NCBI GenBank assembly: GCA_016647705.1
Contig: CM028335.1
Location: 2,790,001-2,854,000, forward strand
Direction of reading: 5' to 3'
From: Eucommia ulmoides
Taxonomy: Eukaryota > Streptophyta > Magnoliopsida > Garryales > Eucommiaceae
DNA: 64,000 nt
This document shows positions 23,878-33,599 of the stretch, piece by piece (the stretch's first letter is position 1; each line of letters opens with the position of its first letter). Under the pieces are notes generated by a model. The model was not told where the DNA came from and did no database searches. It saw nothing but the letters and a program-made list of their open reading frames with translations. The position numbers and the translations under genes are program-made.

Positions 23878-25286
23878 TGTCACGACCCGTTCCGAACACC
23901 CGTCATCCCGGGGCCGGCGTAACGTCGACATGATATCCCCTGACCATCCATTCTAACTTCCTTGAATGACCATACACATAAAACATTATAAAATCATCTA
24001 TACAATATTTAAATAAGTGCTATAGGGACACCCGTCCCAAAAATAAAAACAACAAAAGCTATCACATATCATGAACCTTTCTGAGGTTCACCCCTTATAG
24101 CTCATTTCACAATACACCCATCGAACTCCATCGCATGACGCGCATAACTCTAACTAGTACCAGTAGGAGATCAACTCACTCCTAACTATTTTACCTGTGA
24201 GTGTACTGCTTTCTTAGTAAAAAATATTTTAAAAATAATAATACATTCTGAGTAATACTACATTTAAATGGATCAAGTATAAGTATACAAACATCACATA
24301 TCTAATAAAAATCACCATAATATAAGCAATGAAAGTAAATCAAAATATATAAGTTCCATTCAAACCCATCCAATATAAAATAATATCAATCACCATATAT
24401 AATAAATCACCAAATATAAGTAAAACACCACATCTCAAAACATCACACCACCACACCACTCACTGGCTAGCCATAGTGATCGTTTTAACCTCACAATTGG
24501 GAGTTGCAACGGTACCGTATCACCCTTAGGATATGCTTTCCTAGCGGGACAAATGTCCACCTGCTCGGACACTAATCGGAACAGATCATAATATCAATAA
24601 ACGTCTGTTGGACGCCCATCGGCTAAATATAATATCAATAACCATCTGTCGGACGCCCATCGGTAGGACATAACAACGCTATGCCGTAGCAGATAAAAAT
24701 CAATAGCATCACCAAATCAATAACAACATTATCAAATTAAAAATCAATAACATCGACATTTGTCTCCAAAACTAATTTAATCTACATTTCCAAAATACCC
24801 AAATTCGCTTGATCCATATAAGTTATAAATTCGCCTAATTTTAAATAAACACATTTTTTCATCATATATATATGAAAATAGATTTAGCAAGAAGACAGTA
24901 CACTCACCTGATAATCTGCTCTCAAAAGCTCCACCGACTTTCCGCTACTGATCTTCTAGGAATTGGGAACCTATTTGCGACCGGGCCTACATTAATATCT
25001 TAGAGAAAATTAACCTAATCATGCAATGCAACCCCTGTGTTCATTAATTTCCCATTCCCCACGTTTTGTTAAGTAAAAAATATTATTCGACTAGTTTTAG
25101 CGCCGTTAAGGTTTACCATTTAAACCTACTCACATAAACGATCTCATTTATTATATATCTTTCATTTTGATATTTTAAGGTAAGGAACTTAATTTAGAAA
25201 TCATAAAAGTAAATTAGAAATGTTACCCGTTCCAAACCGATTGTCGATCTCCTTAAAATTTTATTAGTTTTTTATCCAACTCTTAC

Positions 25287-25470
25287 CGCCTCGGCGCAAA
25301 CTCCACCGCCGCGGCGAACAAGCTCCTTCCCTTCTCTAGTTCACCTACTAACGCTCATCCGCCTAGGCCGTAGATCCTCCGCCTAGGCGAACTCACTCCT
25401 CTTCCTTCTGATCTATACACTGCTCCCCCTCCGCCTAGGCGAACACCTTTCTGCCTAGGCAAACTCGCCA
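25287..25470. repeat. cluster of GCCTAGGC palindromes
   Basis: Six occurrences of a decamer-like palindrome (CCGCCTAGGCGAACTC and variants CCGCCTCGGCG, CCGCCGCGGCG, TGCCTAGGCAA) lie at about 25287, 25306, 25359, 25379, 25431 and 25452. Spacing is irregular (19-53 bases). It lies inside the probable solo LTR. Confidence 0.8.
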
Positions 25471-26273
25471 TCCCCTGTTCCTCTGTTTTTTTTCCTGCGA
25501 ACCAGTCATCTCTCTCTTTCTCACTCTTCTTGCCAACTCCGACGACAACACACCCAACAGCAATGGCGGATCAAAACCCACACATGAAACACTTGCCCTA
25601 TGCAAACCACCCTCACTAATCACACACATACACCCACACGACAGCACCAAGGAAAACATAAAACATACATATACATGCACAGTACCGCCAACACACACAC
25701 ACACTCGGTTCATGATCACCCACACACACACTGATCACACACAATATACACCCACATCAACACCACCATCAGAACCCATGCACACGCAGTATCACCAAAA
25801 CAGAAAACAAGGGAACACACACCCACTGGTCTCTCGTTCTCTAACTTCCATTCACTGCCGGCCAACCAACCGACGGCGACCCACACACAGTCCGGCGACG
25901 TAGGTGACCATCAAACAATGCACCATAGCCACCGTCGTTAGACCAAATCACACAAAACCCACGACACACATACATACCCAACAACACACACATGCAACAG
26001 ACACGGCGACCCACCGCCGAAAGATTACCACTACCGTCAACTGGACCACACTCATCATATATGCATACACAACCAAAAAATTTGAGAAAAACACCCACAC
26101 ACTCACACGCAGCACCCACACACAGACAGAAAAACACACAAACTCACCGCCGGCGACCCTACACGATTGAAAACAGAGCAACCCATTCCGTCGGATCCCT
26201 CTCTCCCTTCTTTCTCTTTCTTTCTCTCTTCGGTTTTGGACTCTTTTTCGTTATCTATATTTGTATGTATATT

Positions 26274-26300
26274 TATGTGTGTGTGTGCGCGCGCGCGCGC
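26274..26300. repeat. alternating purine-pyrimidine TG/CG run
   Basis: There is an unbroken pyrimidine-purine alternation for 27 bases: TATG, then a TG run, then nine bases of GC dinucleotides. Such runs can adopt left-handed Z-DNA; that is a general property, not shown here. Confidence 0.85.
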
Positions 26301-26578
26301 TCATAGGCCGGACATGTGGCCATCTCCTCTCCACAATTGTCTATCGACTCTCTCTTTCTCTATATATATAATATTATAATTTGCACTAAACCCCCTTCAT
26401 TTTAGTTAGTTTTATAATTTAAACCAAATTATGTTTTTAATGTTTGAAAAAATTACGAGTTAACCCCTAAAATTTTCGATTAAAAGAAATAAATAACATG
26501 ATCAGCCCCGTTATTCTCAAATATTTTAAAACGCGACTTAAACTATACATATATCAAGAATCGGGGTCTTACATACCA

Positions 26579-26733
26579 TATTAGAATTTGAGAATGAAAG
26601 ATTGTTTTTCATTAATCTTCAAAGTAGAGAGAATACAGTATATATACGCATATGAAAGCTCTCAACAACTCATAAACTCAATATAACAAACTAACAGTAG
26701 AATGTTCTAGAGAGAATGTTCTTGATTCTAATA
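26579..26733 (-). repeat. copia 5' LTR (155 bp)
   Basis: It has the same termini (TATTAG...CTAATA) as the partner at 11524-11720 and lacks about 42 bases in the middle. A TATA-like 'agtatatata' lies at about 26637-26646. Confidence 0.92.
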
Positions 26734-26738
26734 TTTCT

Positions 26739-27507
26739 TATGGTTAGTAGTGGATCGAGAAACTGGTCAGGTAAGAACTAAATTTTCAGGGTTTTTGATC
26801 AACAGTACAATAATTTTTTTGTTGTCCATACAGTTCACGCGCTTCAATAATTTTTTTCAGAAATTCAAAGTTACTGCACTACATGAAAGTTACTATAATT
26901 TTTCAATGTAAAAAATTACAGTGACTTTCATTTTGTGCAGTGGTTTTGAATTTTTTACAAAAGTATTAGATTTTTTAAAAAGTTATTCTAACGCGTAGGT
27001 TAGATGAAAGTTGGGTTATAAAATTTGGAGCCCATGACAATTTTTGGTAATGGGATCTACCTGATATTTCTATAAAGCAGAGTCTTATATAATATTTTAA
27101 AGATTTTAATTATTTTTCTACAAAATAACAATAAAAATGAAAATTTTCAAAGCTTAGGGAGGCCTGGAGTCCCCAAATGTATTCTGCTATATTTGGTGGA
27201 TCGTCATAAGATTTCGAACAACAGTTTAAAAATCTCAAAACTCTTATTTCGACTTGTCAAACAACCCTTGCTCTCCAACCAGTCAAGACATTATTACTTG
27301 GTACATTTCGAAATTTAATGTCTCCTCATTGTTTTAACTCTTTTCAATCCCCTCAATTAATTTTTGATTTATCTATTCTATAAATTTTGACTGTTGACCT
27401 TCAATCAACTTTAAAATCAATAATTAAAATTAAAGAATATTTAAAAAAAATATAATCTTATATTATATAATATCTCTAACAAATTAACAATGTATTTCAA
27501 AAATATC
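26739..27507 (+). repeat. array unit U1, part 2
   Basis: It resumes the unit after the copia insertion ('tatggttagtagtggatcgag') and includes the foldback at 26861-26955 and the 'gtcaagacattattacttgg' block. It ends at 'caatgtatttcaaaaatatc', where the MULE inserted. Confidence 0.88.
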
Positions 27508-27624
27508 GATTTCTTGACGAAAAAAGTATTTTTTTAAAAATTAATTTATGAAAACTGATATCTTCAAACTTATTTACGGAAGTAATGTAAAACACATTCT
27601 TGAAATGCATTTTTATTAAAACGC
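27508..27624 (+). repeat. MULE left terminal inverted repeat
   Basis: It pairs with the reverse complement of about 31387-31503. Shared blocks are TTCTTGACG, TTAATTT.TGAAAAC, TCTTCAAACTTATTTACG, GTAAAACACATT and GAAATGCATTTTTAT.AAAACGC. Confidence 0.9.
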
Positions 27625-27954
27625 AAAAACAATATGTGTTTTTTAAAACGAAAAATAAAATTAAAAACATATTATTAAAATGCGTTTATACCGTTCAAAT
27701 TAATTTCCTGCCCAAACTGAAGAAACGCAAAAAGTTTTTGCGTTTCTTTAAAAACGCAGAACACTTCTACGTTTTTAACCCCCTTCTACTCCTTTCCTTT
27801 GCGTTTCAAATTTCCAGTCTAGGTTTATACTATTTGCGTTTCAATTTCCTCGATCGTTGTTCGCCTGAGCCACCTTCACCATGATTCCTTCGGTCGTCAT
27901 CTCATAAAATAGGTCAACGTTTTATTTTTTTTGTTTATTTTTGGGTTTTATCAT

Positions 27955-28062
27955 ATATATGTGTGTATATACACATGTGTATATATGTGTGTATGTGTGT
28001 ATCGTATATATGTTTGTTTTTGTTTGTATATGTATGTGTGTATATATATACGAAATGTATGT
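27955..28062. repeat. TATG/TATA microsatellite in the MULE
   Basis: A low-complexity run of 'atatatgtgtgtatatac' type text upstream of the transposase remnant. It opens a spurious Tyr/Cys-rich frame at 27931-28119. Confidence 0.8.
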
Positions 28063-28207
28063 GTATATATGGATTTTTTGCATTTTTGGTTAGTAATGTG
28101 TAGATCTAAATCTATATAATTTGGAAATATGGATGTAGAGCAATTTTTTTCTTTTCTTTTTTCGGTTTTTTCCTTTTTTTTTTTTTAAATTTTTTTCAAT
28201 TTTATTT

Positions 28208-28249
28208 TGTGTGTGTGTGTGTGTGTATGTGTGTGTGTGTGTGTGTGTA
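28208..28249. repeat. GT dinucleotide microsatellite
   Basis: About 20 TG repeats with one A interruption, following a T-rich stretch, upstream of the MULE transposase remnant. Confidence 0.9.
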
Positions 28250-28489
28250 TTATCTCAATTAAAAATTTTATTTTCGGTTTAAGAAATAAATTTATTTATG
28301 TTTAGGTTTGTGTTTACTAATTATTAACTATTTAGGTTTGTTCGGTTTTAACGAATGATAATTAAGTTCAACAGTTTTTATGAAGTTTTAATTGGGCAAT
28401 TTAATTTTTTTTAGTAACATGATTGATAATCATAATAATACCTTACATGTTTTGTTTTGATTTGTGAAAAATTATAGTTGTTGTTTGAA

Positions 28490-29628
28490 ATGGAGAATGT
28501 TACATTATATCTGTATTGGGGTGGAAAGATATTGGAAAGAACTGAATTTGGGGTGTCGTATAGTAGTCTGTGGTTAAATCATTGGATGTTTGTCTAGGGA
28601 TTACGTTAAACGAATTAATTGTCATGTTACGACCTTATATCATCAAGGATGGAGTTGATGGAACTTTAAAGTTAAAGTGTAGGTTGCCGATAGCTACTAT
28701 TGGTCTTGGAAATTATAGACACATGTTGTTTTCAATCAGTGACGACGCGGCACGAGACCATGTTCTTCAATTACCTCTTAAGGTGCCCTCACTGCTTGGT
28801 GTTGAGGTGTATGTCGAGGTAGAGTAAGCTTTTGATCACGCTCCAATATTTTCTACCCAACCTGGTCGTTTTACCTAATTTTTAAGTCAAAGTTTCAATT
28901 CTCATGTTACCGTGTTATCTGGACAATTTTCTTCGTATAATATTCCCATGTTCAACCCCCAAGTTGTTCAATCCAGTTACACTCACTGATCACCCTACAT
29001 TCCTGAAGAATATCATCCCCATATAGTGATTGATCATGATACAGGCACCAGTTCTGGCACTCCACATCAGCATCATTCGCCAATTAGTCCACCGCACGAC
29101 AACAATTGCGGTAGGTATGATGGAAATGTGGAGGGTGGGACGAATACAATCGATAGTTTTTACGATGTCGAACAGACAGAGTTAGATGGTGCTTTTGCAT
29201 TAGAGGAAGAGGAGAATGGTGGGGATGAAGATGAAGATATGAATGTCGAGCCGACAAGGCAAGGGAGTGAATAGTTACCGTTGCACAAGATTCCTTTATT
29301 CTATAATCAGTTGGAATGGGGTGATGATGATGATATAGCAAAGTATGAGTCAAATTTGCGATAGAATTTTTGGACCCCAGAAATGGACGAATTCAATTGT
29401 GGCATGGTCTTTAAGGATAAGAAACATATTCAGAATGCCATGAAATATTACCATGTTGTGAAAAATAAAAAGTATTGTGTGGTGGAGACGAACTTTAAAA
29501 TTTGGTCGATTAAATGCAAGCATAGTTGCGGGTGGAGGATGTGGGCGACTCTAAAAAAGAGTCGCGGATTGTTCCAGATTACGCAGTACAATAAGCGAGC
29601 TGATGCACGTATTGATTGTGTATCGTGA
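28490..29628 (+). pseudogene. MULE transposase N-terminal part (MuDR DNA-binding domain)
   Basis: ATG at 28490 opens MENVTLYLYWGGKILERTEFG, the usual start of plant MuDR-type transposases. After about 35 codons the frame shifts, and the rest reads in one frame from 28570 to 29628. It contains LNELIVMLRPYI, an acidic linker (EEEENGGDEDEDMN, about 29205-29250) and the MuDR DNA-binding domain (MVFKDKKHIQNAMKYYHVVKNKKYCVVE...CKHSCGWRMWATLKKSRGLFQI). Stops at 28825, 28876, 28987, 29272, 29362 and 29626 all fall in that frame. The DDE domain that should follow is absent. Confidence 0.85.
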
Positions 29629-29644
29629 TTAATTAGATTATCTA

Positions 29645-30888
29645 CAGGATAACGAGGTCAGTTACAGATTTACGTAAGATGCTACTGATGTTTATTTATG
29701 ATTATATTTATTATTTAATTAATTTATTTTTATGTTGTTTGCAAGGTGATTTGGATGCCGTATCTAGCTTACCTCTTGGAGCAATTACCAGCATATTGTA
29801 GAGATGGCCAAGCAATTTGGATGACGTCTGTGCCTTTAATATGCTACGAAATCGTAGAGTACCATTACCCTCATCGTACGCTACAACAGTTTGGATTTCG
29901 CCAAGAGATTCCACGGCTAAGCGACACGTATAAGGATTTGCATTTGAATAGCCGAAGAGGAAAATTTGGTATAGACTGGTCGATAGTGCACGAGGCACAT
30001 ATACGGGTATGGGACAGCCGACGACCACCTGATTTGAGTAACCTCAAGGTTGGTACAAGCGTCCTTAATGATTATATGCCCTGGTACTAGGAAGTCACCA
30101 AACGGTTCATAGTGAACCAATTTTACCAACCGAACTTCGGCTATCATAAAGTAGGAGGTCGTCCGACAATAGAGGTATAATTTAATTAGAACATATATTT
30201 ATTATTCTGTGCAATGTTAATTTACTTAGGTGCAATCAACTTTATGTTGCAGGAACCAGATATTTATACCTTGATACGTATGAGCGTGCTTGTATTGCGA
30301 ACAAGACAACCAGGAGACTTTGAACAGGTTGCACACTTATCACACAACATTTGTTCCAAGGCCTATCATCGACAATTGTCATACCAGATGCCGAGTGACA
30401 TTGCTCCGGGATAAGAGCACATACCAGATCCGCCGTTGGAGTCGTCTTCCAGGTTTGCCGTAAATCAAGATGGTGACGTGTACCGAGCAGGCAATGCAGT
30501 AATGGACGACACCAGTGCCGGACCATCTACGTACGGGATGGACGATTTCTTTTCAGATTATGGCACCAAACTAGGTGTCAATTGTGGATTGTCACTGGGT
30601 AGCACATTTGTCACCCCGATGATAGAGCATCCATCATTGAGCTTAGCACCTATTCCTAGTGTGACACATGGCGTATCCAGATGAATTCAAAGACATGTGT
30701 CGCCGGCCCTTTGGGCGCCAAACGATGAACATTTGTTGGCTATCGTGGAGGAACTGCTGTATCCATCTACCATGGATTTGAGACACATTACTCAAGTCGA
30801 TCATCTTCAGGCAGATGAGACGGAGGAATTTTCACTTTCTTTACGATGGCAACGGAGAAGCATCAAACGTAAGGGATGTGGTACATAA
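29645..30888 (+). pseudogene. plant mobile domain (MAIN-like), C-terminal part
   Basis: This resembles proteins annotated as 'serine/threonine-protein phosphatase 7 long form homolog' (MAIN/MAIL family, plant mobile domain). Landmarks are VIWMPYLAYLLEQLPAYCRDGQAIW, VPLICYEIVEYHYPHRTLQQFG and DWSIVHEAHIRVWDSR. GT..AG introns are likely at about 29674-29745 and 30176-30252. The frame is otherwise continuous, but stops occur at 30088, 30412, 30682 and 30886 (the last near the natural end). The N-terminal part of the domain is missing. MAIN-type proteins act in nuclear silencing and genome maintenance, and transposon-borne versions are known; a role in the element is not established here. Confidence 0.82.
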
Positions 30889-31386
30889 AACCCAATGACA
30901 TGTATTATAATTTGTAGAAATGTATTATATATTAACGTGCATATTTTTTTTCCCATTCCAATTAGTGTGAAGGTATAATTTTATTTCCATTCCAATTAGT
31001 GTAAAGGTGTAATTTTATTTCCATTCCAATTAGTGTGATTTTTTATTTTTATTTTTATAAAAATGCATGTGTTATTTACGTTTTTTGTGGGATCATTTTG
31101 CACTAATCAAAAAACGGAAAAGCGCACTATAATGTTTTTTTGCGTTTTTGGTCCACACCACACTGTAATTTTTTTTATTTTTTTAAATGCAAAAGCATTT
31201 TGTGTTTTAATTAAAAAAATAATTTTTTTTTTAGAAAACGCAAAAGCATTTTGCGTTTCTTCAAAAACGCAAAACGCTTTTGCGTTTTCGTATTTGCGTA
31301 AAAAAAAATAATTCTGAGCAACTATAGAAACGCATTTTAAGAATGCGTTTTTCAATTTTTTTTTTTTTAAAATGCATATTGAATAT

Positions 31387-31503
31387 GCGTTTTTATAAAA
31401 ATGCATTTCCCAAATGTGTTTTACTCCGGTTTCGTAAATAAGTTTGAAGATTGATGTTTTCAAAAATTAATTTTTTTAAAAATATTTTTTCCGTCAAGAA
31501 CTC
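31387..31503 (-). repeat. MULE right terminal inverted repeat
   Basis: It is the inverted partner of 27508-27624. Subterminal AACGC motifs inside both ends (27720-27780 and 31190-31345) form additional short hairpins such as AACGCAAAA..TTTTGCGTT. Confidence 0.9.
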
Positions 31504-33599
31504 CAAAAATATCTAACGAAAAATTTCATACCCCTACATTTTGAAACAATTAGATAAAAGTATCTTTTATATTCTTTAAATTTTATATTTGTATTAATTG
31601 GTCAATTCTTTTATTATTCATTATCTTTTTATACTTATAAATTAAAAAAAAATCAATATTTATCTTTTAATATAATGTATTTAAATTAATTTTGTTATTT
31701 TTATTTTTGTTAAATTGAATGAAAAATGATCATATGCAGTACACATGATAAAATTTAAGGGTAAAACAGATAATCCAATTATTTTCTTTTTTTAGTCATT
31801 ATTTTATGTTTTAAGGATAAAATAGGTAAATCAAATTAAATTTAAAGATAAAATAAGTAAAAAGAGAAAAGAAAAATAATAAATTGATTTACCTATTTTA
31901 TTTTCAAATTTTGTCATGCACACTAGACATGATCATTTCTCATAAAGATTTAACAGGAAAAAAATTACAAAACCGAAATTTAAAAACATTATAAAATATA
32001 CAAGGTTAAAAGTGCAACATGTTTAATCCCACATCAATATTGGGCTCCTCGATATTTGTTTGCAGTGGTTTGTAAAAAGTCCACCTTGCACGTGAAAGCG
32101 CGTGTTGAATCCCACAACGATGTTGAGCTATTTTTCCAATATTCGTTTGCAGTAATTTGTCAAAATTCACCCTACACGTGAGGGGGAGTATTGAATCTCA
32201 CGTCACTTGTGTTACTTGATCTTGAGCTATATATAAATCTAAAGGCAATTTTCATTTTACAATACCTCTTTTGAAAGTGAATTAGCCCCATTAAATTTTT
32301 ATACATTAGACATAAGTTAACCAAATGTCAAGTATCAAAAGTATAATTTACCTTGAAAATATGATTCATGGGAAGAAACGACTTGAAAGTGGGTTTGAAA
32401 ATTAATTTATGTCATTAATTAATATTAAATTAATTACAAAATTTGTTTCAATTTTTTTTAAATCATAATGATAAGAAGAAATATCATTATTTTTTAAGAC
32501 TATTAAATTTAATTATGATTTATTTTTTTTGGAATTATGAACCAACAAGGATTAGGTAAATGTTTGTCTAACATTGATCAGGTCGCGTTTGGGTTAGGAA
32601 TTTGATAAATTCTTTGAAATTTATAAATGATGAAAGTTTGAAAGTTTTCATTTTGAAATCTCATTATTCACAAATCACTTGTTAGGTTAACTATTTTAGA
32701 TGAAAAATTTAATTGTATAATTTTATAATTTTCTTATTTGGATATTCAAGTATTTGTAAGCAGAATTTAAAAATTCATTAAACTTTAAACTTTTATAAAT
32801 ATTAACGAGGTACCGCAATTCAAAACAATAAATCCAAGACAAGAGCTTTAAATAAACAAGGATTCTTCGAATCAAATAAAACATGATTTCCCACAAACAA
32901 AAATACATGGTTATCCAACTAAAAACTTGAAAACAATTTAAGAAAATAAAATTGAACGATTCATAATTGGCCGATCTATTAGTTGGCAAACTTTTGAAGA
33001 TGTTTTTTCCCCTTGTCTTTAGGAAACTATTTTTAAGTAATTGAAACTTTTTCTCTTCTTTCATAAGCCAATAGCGGGCTACTAAGGTGGCGTTTGGTTA
33101 GGGTTTCCACTTCTAATATACTTGAATGAGAATTTTGTTTCCGTTCTCAAATCTTTCAGAAATAGAAACATATTTAGTAACGATCATTGTCATGAAGTTG
33201 TAGGAATTGTGGCGGCTTTATGTTTAATGAAGAATATAACATTATTTTTATAAATTGCACAACATACACAAAGAAATTCATAGTAGAAGAAAAATATAGA
33301 ATAGACGAGAACGAAAGTATCCCAAGACTTGTAACCTAATGGATATCTAATTTATTTCTTTTGTGGAAGGTTTAGAGCTCAACCCCACTCCCAATATGTG
33401 TACCAAAAAAAGACTGAAAAATGACATGAAGGTGTTGAAACATAAATAGTCATATGGACACATCTTTAATTATGGAAGGTGACATAAGCTAGGCAATTGA
33501 GACATTCCTATTGAATCCTTTACCTAATTAGAGGACAATACTAGTTATCAAAAATAGTTTAATGCATTAATTGAAATTTGTTATGAATTTATTACTCTA
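31504..33599 (+). repeat. array unit U1, part 3
   Basis: It resumes at 'caaaaatatctaacg' after the MULE. It contains a two-module G-box/TATA array (about 32017-32240), an orphan GGTGGCGTTTGGTTAG terminus at about 33083, and a fossil SINE-like insert at about 33313-33415. It ends at the cta target of the next MITE. A minus-strand 113-codon frame at 32723-33064 is probably fortuitous. Confidence 0.88.
32017..32240 (+). promoter_or_regulatory. promoter-like module array, 2 modules + TATA
   Basis: Modules of about 85 bases start TTTAATCCCACATC or TTGAATCCCACAAC, and each ends in a CACGTG-type G-box phrase (GCACGTGAAAG, ACACGTGAGGG). A truncated module with 'gagctatatataaat' (32224-32238) follows. 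The layout resembles the U3 part of a plant LTR; promoter activity is inference. Confidence 0.6.

Larger units (their letters stand above)
23878..26573 (+). mobile_element. LTR-type insertion (probable solo LTR) in the copia primer site
   Basis: It begins TGTCACGACCC and ends GGGTCTTACA, the TG..CA edges common in plant Ty3-type LTRs. Flanking pentamers are tgcca (23873-23877) and tacca (26574-26578), one mismatch. It has no coding sequence, no internal direct repeat pair, primer site or polypurine tract, so a solo LTR fits best; a large non-coding LTR element is the alternative. The right half is rich in CA repeats and the last 200 bases are AT-rich. Confidence 0.8.
11524..26733 (-). mobile_element. 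Ty1/copia LTR retrotransposon, degenerate, with two nested LTR-element insertions
   Basis: Both ends are LTRs (11524-11720 and 26579-26733), flanked by identical 5-bp target duplications tttct (11519-11523 and 26734-26738). Uninterrupted array copies show the empty site. Removing the nested elements (14725-22454 and 23878-26573) leaves about 4.8 kb, a normal copia length. Order on the minus strand is LTR, PBS, gag, protease, integrase, reverse transcriptase, RNase H, polypurine tract, LTR. The short LTRs and this domain order fit an Ale/Retrofit-like or Tork-like lineage, which is inference. Many stops and frameshifts make it inactive. Confidence 0.95.
27508..31503 (+). mobile_element. Mutator-like element (MULE) with plant mobile domain, inactive
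   Basis: The ends are inverted repeats: GATTTCTTGACGAAAAAA at the left and the complement of GAGTTCTTGACGGAAAAAA at the right. Similarity runs inward for more than 110 bases. The flanks carry a perfect 10-bp target duplication, caaaaatatc (27498-27507 and 31504-31513), in the 8-11 bp range typical of MULEs. Array copies at 35690, 40170, 47780 and elsewhere show the empty site. Inside is a MuDR-type N-terminal/DNA-binding region followed by the C-terminal part of a plant mobile domain. The transposase catalytic domain is missing, so it cannot move on its own. Confidence 0.93.

Noticed and set aside
25435-26170. Several 60-100 codon frames on both strands around the CA-rich stretch
   Set aside because: The Thr/His- and Cys/Val-rich peptides simply translate CA/TG repeats within the probable solo LTR.
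32723-33064. Minus-strand 113-codon frame kept open also at 44730-45071
   Set aside because: In the other units (37192, 41790, 49056, 54864) the frame is broken by stops and shifts. Two open copies among recent duplicates are no evidence of selection.
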